DNA from: Micromonospora sp. WMMD1128
GTDB taxonomy: Bacteria; Actinomycetota; Actinomycetes; Mycobacteriales; Micromonosporaceae
Reading direction: 5' to 3'
Length of the DNA stretch: 64,000 nt
NCBI RefSeq assembly: GCF_027497235.1
Contig: NZ_CP114902.1
Location: 5,544,001 to 5,608,000, forward strand
The notes under the pieces are model-generated. The model did not search any database. It was not told the origin of the DNA and saw only the letters and a list, made by a program, of their open reading frames with translations. Of the stretch, positions 54,777-64,000 are shown in pieces. A program made the position numbers and the translations under genes. How positions within the stretch are numbered: the stretch's first letter is position 1; the number at the start of each line of letters is the position of its first letter.

Positions 54777-56240
54777 TCAGTCACCTTCGCTTGCCGCGCC
54801 GCCCGGCTCCGACGCACCCTCACCGGACCGACGCGCCGCCTCCGCAGCCGCCGAATCGGGCCGCTTGCGCAGTACCCAGCCCTCCACGTTGCGCTGCTGG
54901 CCCCGCGCCACCGCCATCGCGCCCGCCGGCACGTCCGCGACGATCACCGAGCCGGCCGCGGTGTACGCGCCGTCACCCACCCGCACCGGAGCCACGAACA
55001 TGTTGTCCGCCCCGGTGCGCGCGTGACTGCCGATCGTGGTGTGGTGCTTGCGCACCCCGTCGTAGTTGACGAAGACCGTGGCCGCGCCGATGTTGCTGTG
55101 ATCACCGATCGTCGCGTCCCCCACGTACGACAGGTGGGGCACCTTCGAACCCTCCCCGATCGACGCCTTCTTGGTCTCCACGAACGTGCCGACCTTCGCC
55201 TTGCGGGCCAGCCGCGACTCCGGCCGCAGGTACGCGTACGGCCCGACGCTCGCCTGCGGGCCGACCTCGGCGCCCACCGCGTGGCTGCGTACCACCCTCG
55301 CGTCCTCGCCCACCACGGTGTCGACAAGCGTGGTGTCCGGGCCCACGAGCGCGCCCGCGCCGACCACCGTGGCGCCCTGCAACTGGGTGTTCTGGTCGAT
55401 CACGGCGTCCCGCTCCACGGTGACCGTCACGTCGATCCAGGTGGTGTGCGGGTCGAGAATGCTCACCCCGGTGCGCATCCAGCCCTCGTTGACCCGGTCG
55501 CGCAACAACTGGCGCAGCCCGGCCAGCTCCACCCGGTCGTTGCAGCCGAGCGTCTCCACGTGGTCGGGCGCGCAGTGCACCACCACCGGCTCGCCCGCGT
55601 CCCGGAGCAGGGCGAACACGTCGGTCAGGTATTCCTCGCCCTGATCGTTGTCGGTGGAGAGCTTGCCCAGCGCCTCCCGCAGCCGGGCCACGTCGAACGC
55701 GTAGATGCCCGCGTTGATCTCCCGCAGCGCGCGCTGCGCGGGCGTGGCGTCGCGCTCCTCGACGATCTGCTCGAACCGCCCGTGCGCGTCCCGCACGATC
55801 CGCCCCAGACCGGCCGGGTCCGGGACCTCGGCGGCCAGCACGGTCGCCGCCGCCGCGCCCCCCTCGTGCGCCTCGACCAGGGCCTCGACCGTCTCCGGAC
55901 GCAGCAACGGCACGTCTCCGTTGATCACCACGACGGTGCCCGTCGCGTCCGGCGCCGCGTCCAACGCGATCCGGACCGCGTGCCCGGTGCCGAGCTGACG
56001 CTCCTGGAGCACCGGGACGGCCGTCGGGGCGACCTCGGCGAGGTGTGCCCGCACCTGGTCGGCGCCGTGGCCGACCACCACCATCGTGTGGTCCGCGCCC
56101 AACGGCCCGGCGGCGGCCAGCACGTGACCGAGCAGGGTACGGCCGAGAAGGGGGTGCAGCACCTTGGGCACGGACGACTTCATCCGCTTGCCCTCACCGG
56201 CGGCGAGCACGACAACGGTGCGGAGGTGGGGCTGGGGCAC
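54777..56240 (-). CDS. glmU: Bifunctional GlmU (uridylyltransferase/acetyltransferase)
   Basis: 487 residues. The pyrophosphorylase domain (about 1-235) starts VVVLAAGEGKRMKSSVPKVL; the acetyltransferase part is a left-handed beta-helix of hexapeptide repeats ending in VARGQQRNVEGW. It makes UDP-N-acetylglucosamine for cell-wall and mycothiol synthesis. A ~25-residue charged tail (KRPDSAAAEAARRSGEGA) is extra. GTG start. Its promoter region abuts the tRNA-Gln gene. Confidence 0.96.
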   Translation of the reverse strand: MPQPHLRTVVVLAAGEGKRMKSSVPKVLHPLLGRTLLGHVLAAAGPLGADHTMVVVGHGADQVRAHLAEVAPTAVPVLQERQLGTGHAVRIALDAAPDATGTVVVINGDVPLLRPETVEALVEAHEGGAAAATVLAAEVPDPAGLGRIVRDAHGRFEQIVEERDATPAQRALREINAGIYAFDVARLREALGKLSTDNDQGEEYLTDVFALLRDAGEPVVVHCAPDHVETLGCNDRVELAGLRQLLRDRVNEGWMRTGVSILDPHTTWIDVTVTVERDAVIDQNTQLQGATVVGAGALVGPDTTLVDTVVGEDARVVRSHAVGAEVGPQASVGPYAYLRPESRLARKAKVGTFVETKKASIGEGSKVPHLSYVGDATIGDHSNIGAATVFVNYDGVRKHHTTIGSHARTGADNMFVAPVRVGDGAYTAAGSVIVADVPAGAMAVARGQQRNVEGWVLRKRPDSAAAEAARRSGEGASEPGGAASEGD

Positions 56241-56356
56241 GACGTGGCTCCCGTCGGTATGGCGACAGTCTCGCGGTCATGCTAACCACGCGACTCGCCC
56301 CAATTCGCATCCGGCCGCACAAACGCCGTCCACCCGGGGTGAATTCGGCGAGTGAG

Positions 56357-56428
56357 CTGGGGTGCCTGGATTCGAACCAGGAGCTCAAGGCTCCAAAGGC
56401 CTGCGGGTTGCCGTTACCCCACACCCCA
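56357..56428 (-). tRNA. tRNA-Gln (anticodon UUG)
   Basis: 72-nt cloverleaf. Acceptor stem TGGGGTG/CACCCCA, T-arm CCTGG-TTCGAAT-CCAGG, D-arm GGGT-N7-ACCC and anticodon loop CTTTGGA are all visible. The anticodon stem has one mismatch (27C-43U). CCA is not encoded. The codon is CAA. Confidence 0.93.
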
Positions 56429-56443
56429 TTGCCATGTCAAGAC

Positions 56444-57304
56444 CTACGGACCAGCCTCCTCGGCTTCCCCGTCCGCGATCCGGAACAGCTCGGAGATCAT
56501 ACCTTCGATCCGCCAGTAGAGCGCACGGCTGCGCGGCACAGTGATCACGAGGCAGCCGTGATAGGTGTCTCCGGTGTTGCGCCGCATCGTTGTCGGGTTG
56601 TGCCGCTTCAGCGCGGTGCGGCGGAACCGTTCCAGTGGCAGCCGCAGCCGCTGCGCCCACCAATCGACGGCAGCCTCGGCATCAGCCGACTCATGGATGC
56701 TTACCCGGTAGGTCGGCACCGCCCGATCGACGCCGCAGACTTCGAGGAAGCGTAGGAACAACGCCAGCAGACCGGGGTCGGTGTTGACGAACTGCATCGT
56801 CACCGGTCGCCGCCACGGCTTGGACTTGGCCCCCTCGCACCAGTAGATCGCCGCGCCCAGCACCAGCAGGTCCCGTTCGCTGAGGCCACCCACCACACCG
56901 GCAGCTCTGGCCTGCTCGGCGGCCTGCGCCGCGTCCCGCGACTCCCGGTACGCGCTCCAGCGGGCCTCCGTCATCACCTTCGAGTGCGCGCGACGCCGCT
57001 CGGCCGTCGCCGCGTCCGGATCCAGCGGCAGGTGGCGCACCCACTGGTAGGCCGTCGACTTCGCCACCCCGAGCTGCTCCGCGATCTGGTTCACCGACCG
57101 GCCGCCCTTCCGCAGACGCACCGCCTCGGCGCGGTCGTCGTCCCGAGCGCGGGGTCGACGGGTCCATTCGGGAGGGGGAATTCCGCGCAGCATCGCGTAG
57201 ACCCTGTCCCGACCGATGCCCAGCCGGGCCTGGATCTCCGCCACGGAGAGCTGTTCTTCGACGCGTAGACGGCGCGCCTCGATGGCAAGTGGATCGGTCA
57301 CCAC
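56444..57304 (-). CDS. Two-HTH protein with LAGLIDADG-like segment
   Basis: 286 residues. Two DNA-binding HTH units are visible (LSVAEIQARLGIGRDRVYAM at about 19-38 and RSVNQIAEQLGVAKSTAYQW at about 69-88), followed by a region with LLVLGAAIYWCEGAK (about 146-160) and MQFVNTDPGLLALFLRFL (about 170-187). This resembles a LAGLIDADG homing-endonuclease half, with Glu157 a candidate catalytic acid. A solitary regulator or nuclease is equally possible. It lies 16 bases past the tRNA-Gln gene, transcribed toward it. Start GTG at 57304 or the next codon. Confidence 0.6.
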   Translation of the reverse strand: MVTDPLAIEARRLRVEEQLSVAEIQARLGIGRDRVYAMLRGIPPPEWTRRPRARDDDRAEAVRLRKGGRSVNQIAEQLGVAKSTAYQWVRHLPLDPDAATAERRRAHSKVMTEARWSAYRESRDAAQAAEQARAAGVVGGLSERDLLVLGAAIYWCEGAKSKPWRRPVTMQFVNTDPGLLALFLRFLEVCGVDRAVPTYRVSIHESADAEAAVDWWAQRLRLPLERFRRTALKRHNPTTMRRNTGDTYHGCLVITVPRSRALYWRIEGMISELFRIADGEAEEAGP

Positions 57305-57378
57305 ACGAAATTAGAACAGGTGTACGACAACGCAACGACCGGTCGGCCGGTGCGGCCCGGGCCTGGCAGGATGGGCGG

Positions 57379-58044
57379 GTGACCGACGTTCCCGGCAGCG
57401 ACCGCAGTCGGCGGCGGGCTGTCCCGGCGACCAAGCCCTCCCGGGTACGCATGTCCGCGACCCAGCGGCGCGAGCAGTTGATCTCGATCGCCCGGCAGAT
57501 CTTCGCGGAGCGCGGGTTCGACGCCACCTCGATCGAAGAGGTGGCGGCACGGGCCAAGGTCTCCAAGCCGGTGGTCTACGAGCACTTCGGCGGCAAGGAG
57601 GGGCTCTACGCGGTGGTGGTGGACCGGGAGGTCCGCTCACTGTTGGAGCGGATCACCACGGCGTTGACCGCGGGCCACCCGCGCGAGTTGCTGGAGCAGG
57701 CCGCGCTGACGTTGCTGACCTACATCGAGGAGGAGACCAGCGGGTTCCGGGTGCTGGTCCGCGAGTCGCCACTGATGTCCGCGACGGGCAACTTCAGCAG
57801 CGTGATGAACGACGTCGCACACCAGGTGGAGCACATCCTCGGCGCGGAGTTCCACAGCCGGGGGTACGACCCGAAGCTGGCGGAGCTCTATTCGCAGGCG
57901 CTCGTGGGCATGGTGGCGCTGGCCGGGCGCTGGTGGCTGGAGGTGCGCAAGCCGCGCAAGGAGACGGTGGCGGCGCATCTGGTGAACCTGGCCTGGAACG
58001 GCCTGTCGCACCTGGAGTCGAAGCCGGGCCCGATCAGGAGTTAG
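57379..58044 (+). CDS. TetR-family regulator
   Basis: 221 residues. A ~28-residue basic leader (DRSRRRAVPATKPSRVRMSA) precedes the TetR HTH (FDATSIEEVAARAKVSKPVV, then YEHFGGKEGLYAVV). The ligand domain has no recognisable ligand motif. GTG start. It is divergent from the two-HTH gene and its 3' end overlaps that of the DUF4383 gene by 11 bases. Confidence 0.9.
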   Translation: MTDVPGSDRSRRRAVPATKPSRVRMSATQRREQLISIARQIFAERGFDATSIEEVAARAKVSKPVVYEHFGGKEGLYAVVVDREVRSLLERITTALTAGHPRELLEQAALTLLTYIEEETSGFRVLVRESPLMSATGNFSSVMNDVAHQVEHILGAEFHSRGYDPKLAELYSQALVGMVALAGRWWLEVRKPRKETVAAHLVNLAWNGLSHLESKPGPIRS

Positions 58045-58510
58045 GGCCCTCGGCGACCGGGTGGTAGCGGCGGCGACGCTCCTCCTCGGCGTGCTCCGGC
58101 GGCCCGACCTTGTCGTAGAGGCCGGTGGCGAGCAGGATCAGCCCGAACAGCATGGACACGACGACTGTGGACATGGAGAAGTTCAGGAAGTTCGCCGACG
58201 TCTGCAGCACGGCCATCATCAGGATGCCGGTGACCAGGAAGACCACCCCGGCGGTGAGGTTCATGTAGTGCCCGAGGTTGTCGCGGCGGGACGCGCCCAC
58301 GATCAGGACCGCGCCGAAGACCACCGAGACCAGCGAGAAGGCCAGGTTGGTACGCAGCCCGAGGGCGGTGCTGCCGTCCCGCCCGAACAGCCCGTCGCCC
58401 CAGGTCTCGAACACGCCCCAGACGCCGAAGACCAGGATGTAGAGGCCGATGAGCCCGGACAGCACCCGGTAGAACGGTCGCGCGGGGTGGTTCACCGGGA
58501 AGTGCGCCAT
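58034..58510 (-). CDS. DUF4383 membrane protein (first of pair)
   Basis: 158 residues, four helices, with the DUF4383 start MAHFPVNHPARPFYRVLSGL. The C-terminal tail EHAEEERRRRYHPVAEGPNS is charged. It is a tandem paralogue of the next minus-strand gene. Function unknown. Confidence 0.85.
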   Translation of the reverse strand: MAHFPVNHPARPFYRVLSGLIGLYILVFGVWGVFETWGDGLFGRDGSTALGLRTNLAFSLVSVVFGAVLIVGASRRDNLGHYMNLTAGVVFLVTGILMMAVLQTSANFLNFSMSTVVVSMLFGLILLATGLYDKVGPPEHAEEERRRRYHPVAEGPNS

Positions 58511-58585
58511 GCTGCCCTCCAACCGTGGAGACCGATTCGGGGCAATTGTCACCCGAGCCACCCGCCTCCGTCCCGGAAAGACGCC

Positions 58586-58616
58586 GACGGCCCCGGCGCG
58601 GCGCGCCGGGGCCGTC
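58586..58616 (-). terminator. Hairpin between the two DUF4383 genes
   Basis: A 14-bp perfect stem (58586-58599 with 58603-58616) and 3-base loop. It ends or reduces transcription from the upstream paralogue. Confidence 0.75.
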
Positions 58617-58629
58617 GGGTGGTTCGGGA

Positions 58630-59085
58630 TCAGAGCACCAGGCGGGCCTTCTGCCAGGCCTCGTGCTCGTCGTCGCTGCCGACCTTGCCGTACATGCCGA
58701 CCACCAGGAGCACGAGCGACAGGGTCAGGACCACGATCACCGTCATGATCGAGAAGTTGAGGACGTTGGCGTCGGTCTGGAGGAACGCCAGCGCGGCCAG
58801 GCCGATGACCATCAGGGTGTACGCCATCCACTGGTTGACCGCCACGTCGAGGTTGCGGCCGATCACCACGCCGACCAGGATCACCACGCCGAGCAGCACC
58901 GACAGCAGCGAGAAGCCCATGTTGGTGCCCTGGCCGAGCACCTTCGTGTCGTCCTGGGCGAAGAAGTCGTTGCCGGCGCTGGCGATGACGCCGAGGGCGC
59001 CGAAGACGACGAAGTACAGACCAACGAGCCCGCCGATCGCCCGGAAGATCGGCCGCGCGGGGTGGTTGACGGGGGTGTGGGCCAT
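58630..59085 (-). CDS. DUF4383 membrane protein (second of pair)
   Basis: 151 residues, start MAHTPVNHPARPIFRAIGGL, with four helices. The pair share the MAH-PVNHPARP start, LNFS-type loop and G(M/L)Y(G/D)KVG end, so they arose by tandem duplication. The shorter C-terminus (DDEHEAWQKARLVL) differs. Confidence 0.85.
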   Translation of the reverse strand: MAHTPVNHPARPIFRAIGGLVGLYFVVFGALGVIASAGNDFFAQDDTKVLGQGTNMGFSLLSVLLGVVILVGVVIGRNLDVAVNQWMAYTLMVIGLAALAFLQTDANVLNFSIMTVIVVLTLSLVLLVVGMYGKVGSDDEHEAWQKARLVL

Positions 59086-59169
59086 CTCTGCGTCTCCAAA
59101 GACCGAACGGGTGAGAGTTTCCGCTGATTGTCCCCGACGGCGGTCAGTGACCCCGCACACCCCCCACTC

Positions 59170-60969
<1,800 letters not shown>

Positions 60970-60986
60970 TGGCTCACCTTTCACAC

Positions 60987-61021
60987 GACTCAGGCGCCCC
61001 GGGGTCCGGGACGCCTGAGTC
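60987..61021 (-). terminator. Hairpin in the ABC-F leader
   Basis: A 10-bp perfect stem (60987-60996 with 61012-61021) lies between the ispE stop and the ABC-F ribosome site, only about 10 bases from the latter. It is either an ispE terminator or an attenuator of the ABC-F gene. Confidence 0.65.
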
Positions 61022-61035
61022 AAGGGTACGGGGCG

Positions 61036-61989
61036 TCAGACGATGCGGGCGCCGTGCACGGGCCCGTGCGCGACCCGTACCTCCCGGCACACCCCGGCGG
61101 CGGTCAGCTCGTCGGCGATCCGCCCGGCGTCGGCCTCGTCGGCGGCGAGGAACACGCAGGTGGGCCCGGAGCCGGAGACGATGCCGGCGAGCGCGCCGGC
61201 GGCCTCGCCGGCCTTCAGTGTGTCGGCGAGCGCCGGGCGCATGGTCAGCGCGGCGTCCTGGAGGTCGTTGCCGAGGGAGGCGGCGAGCACCCGCGGGTCG
61301 CGTTGGCGCAGCGCGCCGAGCAGCGCGTCGGTGCTGCCCAGCGGCGTGCCGGCGGCGCCGGTGTCGCGCAGCCGGTCGAGTTCGCGGTAGGCGGCCGGGG
61401 TGGAGAGGCCGCCGTCGGCGATGGCCACCACCCAGTGCCAGGAGGTGGGGCGGGCCAGCACCGGGCTGACCGCCTCGCCCCGGCCGGTGCCGAGCGCGGT
61501 GCCGCCGTGGATCAGGAACGGCACGTCGGAGCCGAGGTCGGCGGCGATGCCGGCCAGTTCGTCGCGGGACAGGCCGGTGCCCCAGAGCGCGTCGCAGGCC
61601 ACGAGCGCGGCGGCGGCGTCGGCGCTGCCGCCGGCCAGCCCGCCGGCGAGCGGGATGTGTTTGCGCAGGTGCAGCCGGGCGTGCGGGGCGACACCGGCGT
61701 AGCCGGCGAGGGCGTGCGCGGCGCGCAGCGCCAGGTTCGTGTCGTCGAGAGCCAGCTCGCCGGCGCCCTCACCCTCCATGGTGAGCGTGAGGGTGTCGCC
61801 GCGGCGGGCGGTCAGCTCGTCGTAGATGGAGATGGCGTGGTAGACGGTGTTCAGCTCGTGGTAGCCGTCCCGGCGCAGCGGCCCCACCCCGAGGTGCAGG
61901 TTGACCTTGGCGGGCACCCGCACCTTGACCGGGCCGCTGGCCCCGCGCCGCTGACCGTCCTCGTCCTCCGGTCGCCAGGCCTCGGTCAC
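61036..61989 (-). CDS. ispE: 4-diphosphocytidyl-2-C-methyl-D-erythritol kinase
   Basis: 317-residue GHMP kinase of the MEP isoprenoid pathway. Motif 1 is VRVPAKVNLHLGVGPLRRDG, the ATP loop is PLAGGLAGGSADAAAAL, and motif 3 is GIVSGSGPTCVFLA. GTG start. Lies between rsmA and the ABC-F gene, the usual actinobacterial rsmA-ispE order. Confidence 0.95.
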   Translation of the reverse strand: MTEAWRPEDEDGQRRGASGPVKVRVPAKVNLHLGVGPLRRDGYHELNTVYHAISIYDELTARRGDTLTLTMEGEGAGELALDDTNLALRAAHALAGYAGVAPHARLHLRKHIPLAGGLAGGSADAAAALVACDALWGTGLSRDELAGIAADLGSDVPFLIHGGTALGTGRGEAVSPVLARPTSWHWVVAIADGGLSTPAAYRELDRLRDTGAAGTPLGSTDALLGALRQRDPRVLAASLGNDLQDAALTMRPALADTLKAGEAAGALAGIVSGSGPTCVFLAADEADAGRIADELTAAGVCREVRVAHGPVHGARIV

Positions 61990-62072
61990 CGGGTGAGCTC
62001 CCGTGGGCGCGGGCGGATGTCGAACGGCTTCTGCACGGTCAGCTCCTCGGCGGGTCGGGCAACGGCGCCAGC

Positions 62073-62942
62073 CTACTGGGCGGCGGCGGAGCCGTCCGGG
62101 GCCGACGCGGCGATGGCGGCGAACTGCTCGACGGTGAGTGACTCGCCGCGTGCGCCCGGGTCCACGCCGGCGGCGGTGAGCGCGGCGGCGGCCCGGTCCG
62201 CGCCACCGGCCCAGCCGGCCAGGGCGGCGCGCAGCGTCTTGCGGCGCTGGGCGAACGCGGCGTCGACGACCGCGAACACCGCCGTGCGGGGTACGTCCGG
62301 CCGGGGCGGCTCGCGGCGGGTGAACGCGACCAGGCCGGAGTCGACGTTGGGTACCGGCCAGAACACGTTCGGCGGGACCTTGCCGGCGGCCCGGGAGCGC
62401 GCGTACCAGGCGAGCTTGACCGAGGGGATGCCGTACACCTTGGAGCCGGGTCCGGCGACGAGCCGGTCGGCGACCTCCTTCTGCACCATCACCAGGCCGT
62501 GCCGCAGGGTGGGCAGTTCGGCGAGCAGGTGCAGCACCACCGGCACGGCCACGTTGTAGGGCAGGTTCGCCACAAGCGCGGTGGGCGCCGGGTCGGCCAG
62601 GTCGGCGGCGGTGACCCGCAGCGCGTCGGCGGGGTGCACGGTGAGCCGGCCGGCGTCCGGGCCGGCGAACCGGGCGGCGGTCTCCGGGAGCGCGGCGGCG
62701 AGCGCCGGGTCGAGTTCCACGGCGTGCACGTGCGCGGCGACCGGCAGCAGGGCCAGGGTGAGCGAGCCGAGGCCGGGGCCGACCTCCAGGGCCACGTCGT
62801 CCGGGGCGAGGCCGGCGGTGGTGACTATCCGCCGCACGGTGTTCGGGTCGTGCACGAAGTTCTGGCCGAGTTTCTTGGTCGGCGTGACGCCGAGCCGCGC
62901 GGCGAGTTCCCGGATCTCCGCCGGGCCGAGGAGTCCGGTCAC
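62073..62942 (-). CDS. rsmA: 16S rRNA dimethyladenosine transferase (RsmA/KsgA)
   Basis: 289 residues. SAM motif [14 protein letters not shown] and the catalytic [11 protein letters not shown] define the family; [12 protein letters not shown] and [14 protein letters not shown] are further marks. It dimethylates the 3'-terminal helix 45 of 16S rRNA. GTG start. It is followed by ispE 83 bases later. Confidence 0.96.
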   Translation of the reverse strand: MTGLLGPAEIRELAARLGVTPTKKLGQNFVHDPNTVRRIVTTAGLAPDDVALEVGPGLGSLTLALLPVAAHVHAVELDPALAAALPETAARFAGPDAGRLTVHPADALRVTAADLADPAPTALVANLPYNVAVPVVLHLLAELPTLRHGLVMVQKEVADRLVAGPGSKVYGIPSVKLAWYARSRAAGKVPPNVFWPVPNVDSGLVAFTRREPPRPDVPRTAVFAVVDAAFAQRRKTLRAALAGWAGGADRAAAALTAAGVDPGARGESLTVEQFAAIAASAPDGSAAAQ

Positions 62943-62958
62943 GCCCCGTAGCGTAAGC

Positions 62959-63024
62959 GCCCCCGCTTCGCGGTAAGGCGGGGGCCCTTGTTAACGCCCG
63001 GCGTTGTGGCGGGGGCCCCGCTTA
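62959..63024. repeat. GTTAAG-GGGCCCC dispersed elements between rsmA and tatD
   Basis: An 8-bp stem (62959-62966 with 62978-62985), then GTTAAC and another GGGGCCCC-TTAAC copy, end at the tatD TAA. The stop codon of tatD lies inside the element. Confidence 0.7.
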
Positions 63025-63912
63025 ACACCACGGGCCGAAGGCGCGCTCACCGTTGGTGGAGATGGCGGCGCACAACTCGTCAAGATCAACCCCAGTGGTG
63101 TCGGCGAGGAAGCGGACGGTCAGCGGGATCAGGTACGACGCGTTCGGCCGTCCCCGGTGCGGCATCGGCGTCAGGTACGGCGCGTCGGTCTCGACGAGCA
63201 GCTGCGCGGGCGGGGTGCCGGCGGCGGCCTCCCGCAGCGCGACGGCGCTGCCGAAGGTGACCGTGCCGGCGAAGCTCAGCAGGTGCCCGCGGCGGACGCA
63301 CTCGCGGGCGAAGTCGGCGTCGCCGGAGAAGCAGTGCATCACCACGGTGTCCGGCGCGCCCTCGTCGTCGAGGATCCGCAGCACGTCGGCGTGCGCGTCG
63401 CGGTCGTGGATGACGAGCGCCTTGCCGTACCGCTTGGCGATGGCGATGTGCGCCCGGAAGCTCGCCTCCTGCGCGGCCCGCCCGTCGGCGCCGGTGCGGA
63501 AGAAGTCCATGCCGGTCTCGCCGACGCCGCGCACCCGGTCCCGCCCGGCCAGCGCCTCGATCGCACGCAGCGCCTCGTCCAGGTCGTCCAGGCGGGGCGC
63601 CTCGTTGGGGTGCAACGCCACGGTGGCCAGCACCGCCGGGTACCGGTCGGCGACGTCGGCGCCCCACCGGGACGACTCGACGTCCACGCCGACCTGGACC
63701 AGGCGGTCCACGCCGACCCCGGTGGCGACGGCGATCGCGGCGGCCACCGGGTCGCCGCCGTCGCCGCCCGGCGGCGAGCCGTACTCGCCGACGGTGATGT
63801 CGAGGTGGGTGTGGCTGTCCGGCACGGGCACGGGCAGCGGCTCGGGCGCGGGCGGGAACTCGCCGGCCCGGCGGGCGGCGCGCTGCTTGCGGGTCTCGGT
63901 CTGCTCGGTCAT
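63022..63912 (-). CDS. tatD: TatD-family metal-dependent hydrolase
   Basis: 296 residues. DSHTHLDI (His-x-His), GVGETGMDF (metal Glu), VIHDRDAH, MHCFSGDADF and VETDAPYLTP are all visible, so the metallo-hydrolase is complete. It is a 3'-5' DNA/RNA nuclease or deoxyribonuclease type. The ATG at 63912 (MTEQTETRK) was chosen over an upstream ATG. Its stop is inside the neighbouring repeat. Confidence 0.94.
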   Translation of the reverse strand: MTEQTETRKQRAARRAGEFPPAPEPLPVPVPDSHTHLDITVGEYGSPPGGDGGDPVAAAIAVATGVGVDRLVQVGVDVESSRWGADVADRYPAVLATVALHPNEAPRLDDLDEALRAIEALAGRDRVRGVGETGMDFFRTGADGRAAQEASFRAHIAIAKRYGKALVIHDRDAHADVLRILDDEGAPDTVVMHCFSGDADFARECVRRGHLLSFAGTVTFGSAVALREAAAGTPPAQLLVETDAPYLTPMPHRGRPNASYLIPLTVRFLADTTGVDLDELCAAISTNGERAFGPWC

Positions 63913-63982
63913 CGCGGCCAGCATCACACACCCGCCACCGTCCGTTCACACGCACCACATCTGGCCGGCTTAGCGTCTCCCG

Positions 63983-64000
63983 GTGACCGTCACTGACCGG
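63983..64000 (+). other. Possible start of a divergent gene at the window end
   Basis: A GTG at 63983 opens a frame (VTVTDR) that runs off the window. Only six codons are visible, so nothing more can be said. Confidence 0.2.

Noticed and set aside
56357..57304. Integrated genomic island at tRNA-Gln
   Set aside because: No integrase, no second att copy and only one unusual gene; base composition matches the surroundings.

Overview
The window is high-GC actinobacterial chromosome, most like Micromonospora or a close Micromonosporaceae relative. Supporting signs are GTG/TTG starts, a four-gene conservon (Cvn) signalling cluster, cydABDC, F420-type enzymes, and short dispersed palindromes of the GTTAAG-GGGGCCCC type. 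No intact mobile element, prophage or CRISPR array is visible. No gene-free stretch reaches 300 bases.

Layout. 1-3.2 kb: the end of an aldehyde dehydrogenase, a catalytically empty aldehyde dehydrogenase partner, and a BlaI/M56 regulator-protease pair. 3.3-10.4 kb: cydABDC (cytochrome bd oxidase and its ABC exporter), then a small membrane protein and a convergent PadR regulator. The padR promoter dyad recurs twice at the cyd promoter. 10.5-20.6 kb: an acidic protein; a large protein that looks like a dead IS110 transposase joined to a conservon-kinase tail; a Tat lipoprotein binding protein with no transporter; and the conservon cvnABCD (kinase, roadblock, DUF742, GTPase). This is the most unusual region.

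20.8-32.5 kb: nucleoside salvage. On the minus strand a BMP-type lipoprotein and nucleoside ABC transporter lead into cdd and deoA, with add nearby. An F420/PPOX protein, an RlmA-like methyltransferase and a DUF4272 protein are interspersed. Strong hairpins sit at three of the gene boundaries. 33.2-42.1 kb: maltodextrin uptake and breakdown (malEFG, a LacI regulator, two GH13 enzymes) with CTTGC/GCAAG operator-like dyads.

42.2-48.8 kb: housekeeping genes (YihY membrane protein, 2'-5' RNA ligase, trpS, a CBS/CorC protein) and galE-galK. 48.8-52 kb: sulfate activation (cysQ, cysD, cysN). 52-56.4 kb: pth, rplY, prs, glmU and tRNA-Gln(UUG). 56.4-64 kb: a two-HTH protein with a LAGLIDADG-like segment beside the tRNA, a TetR regulator, two DUF4383 membrane proteins, an ABC-F ATPase, ispE, rsmA and tatD.

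The best candidate for something undescribed is the 10.5-20.6 kb locus. There a transposase-derived domain appears to have been recruited into a Cvn signalling system, carrying the same C-terminal motif as the sensor kinase. All functional calls are from reading the sequence; no database search was run.
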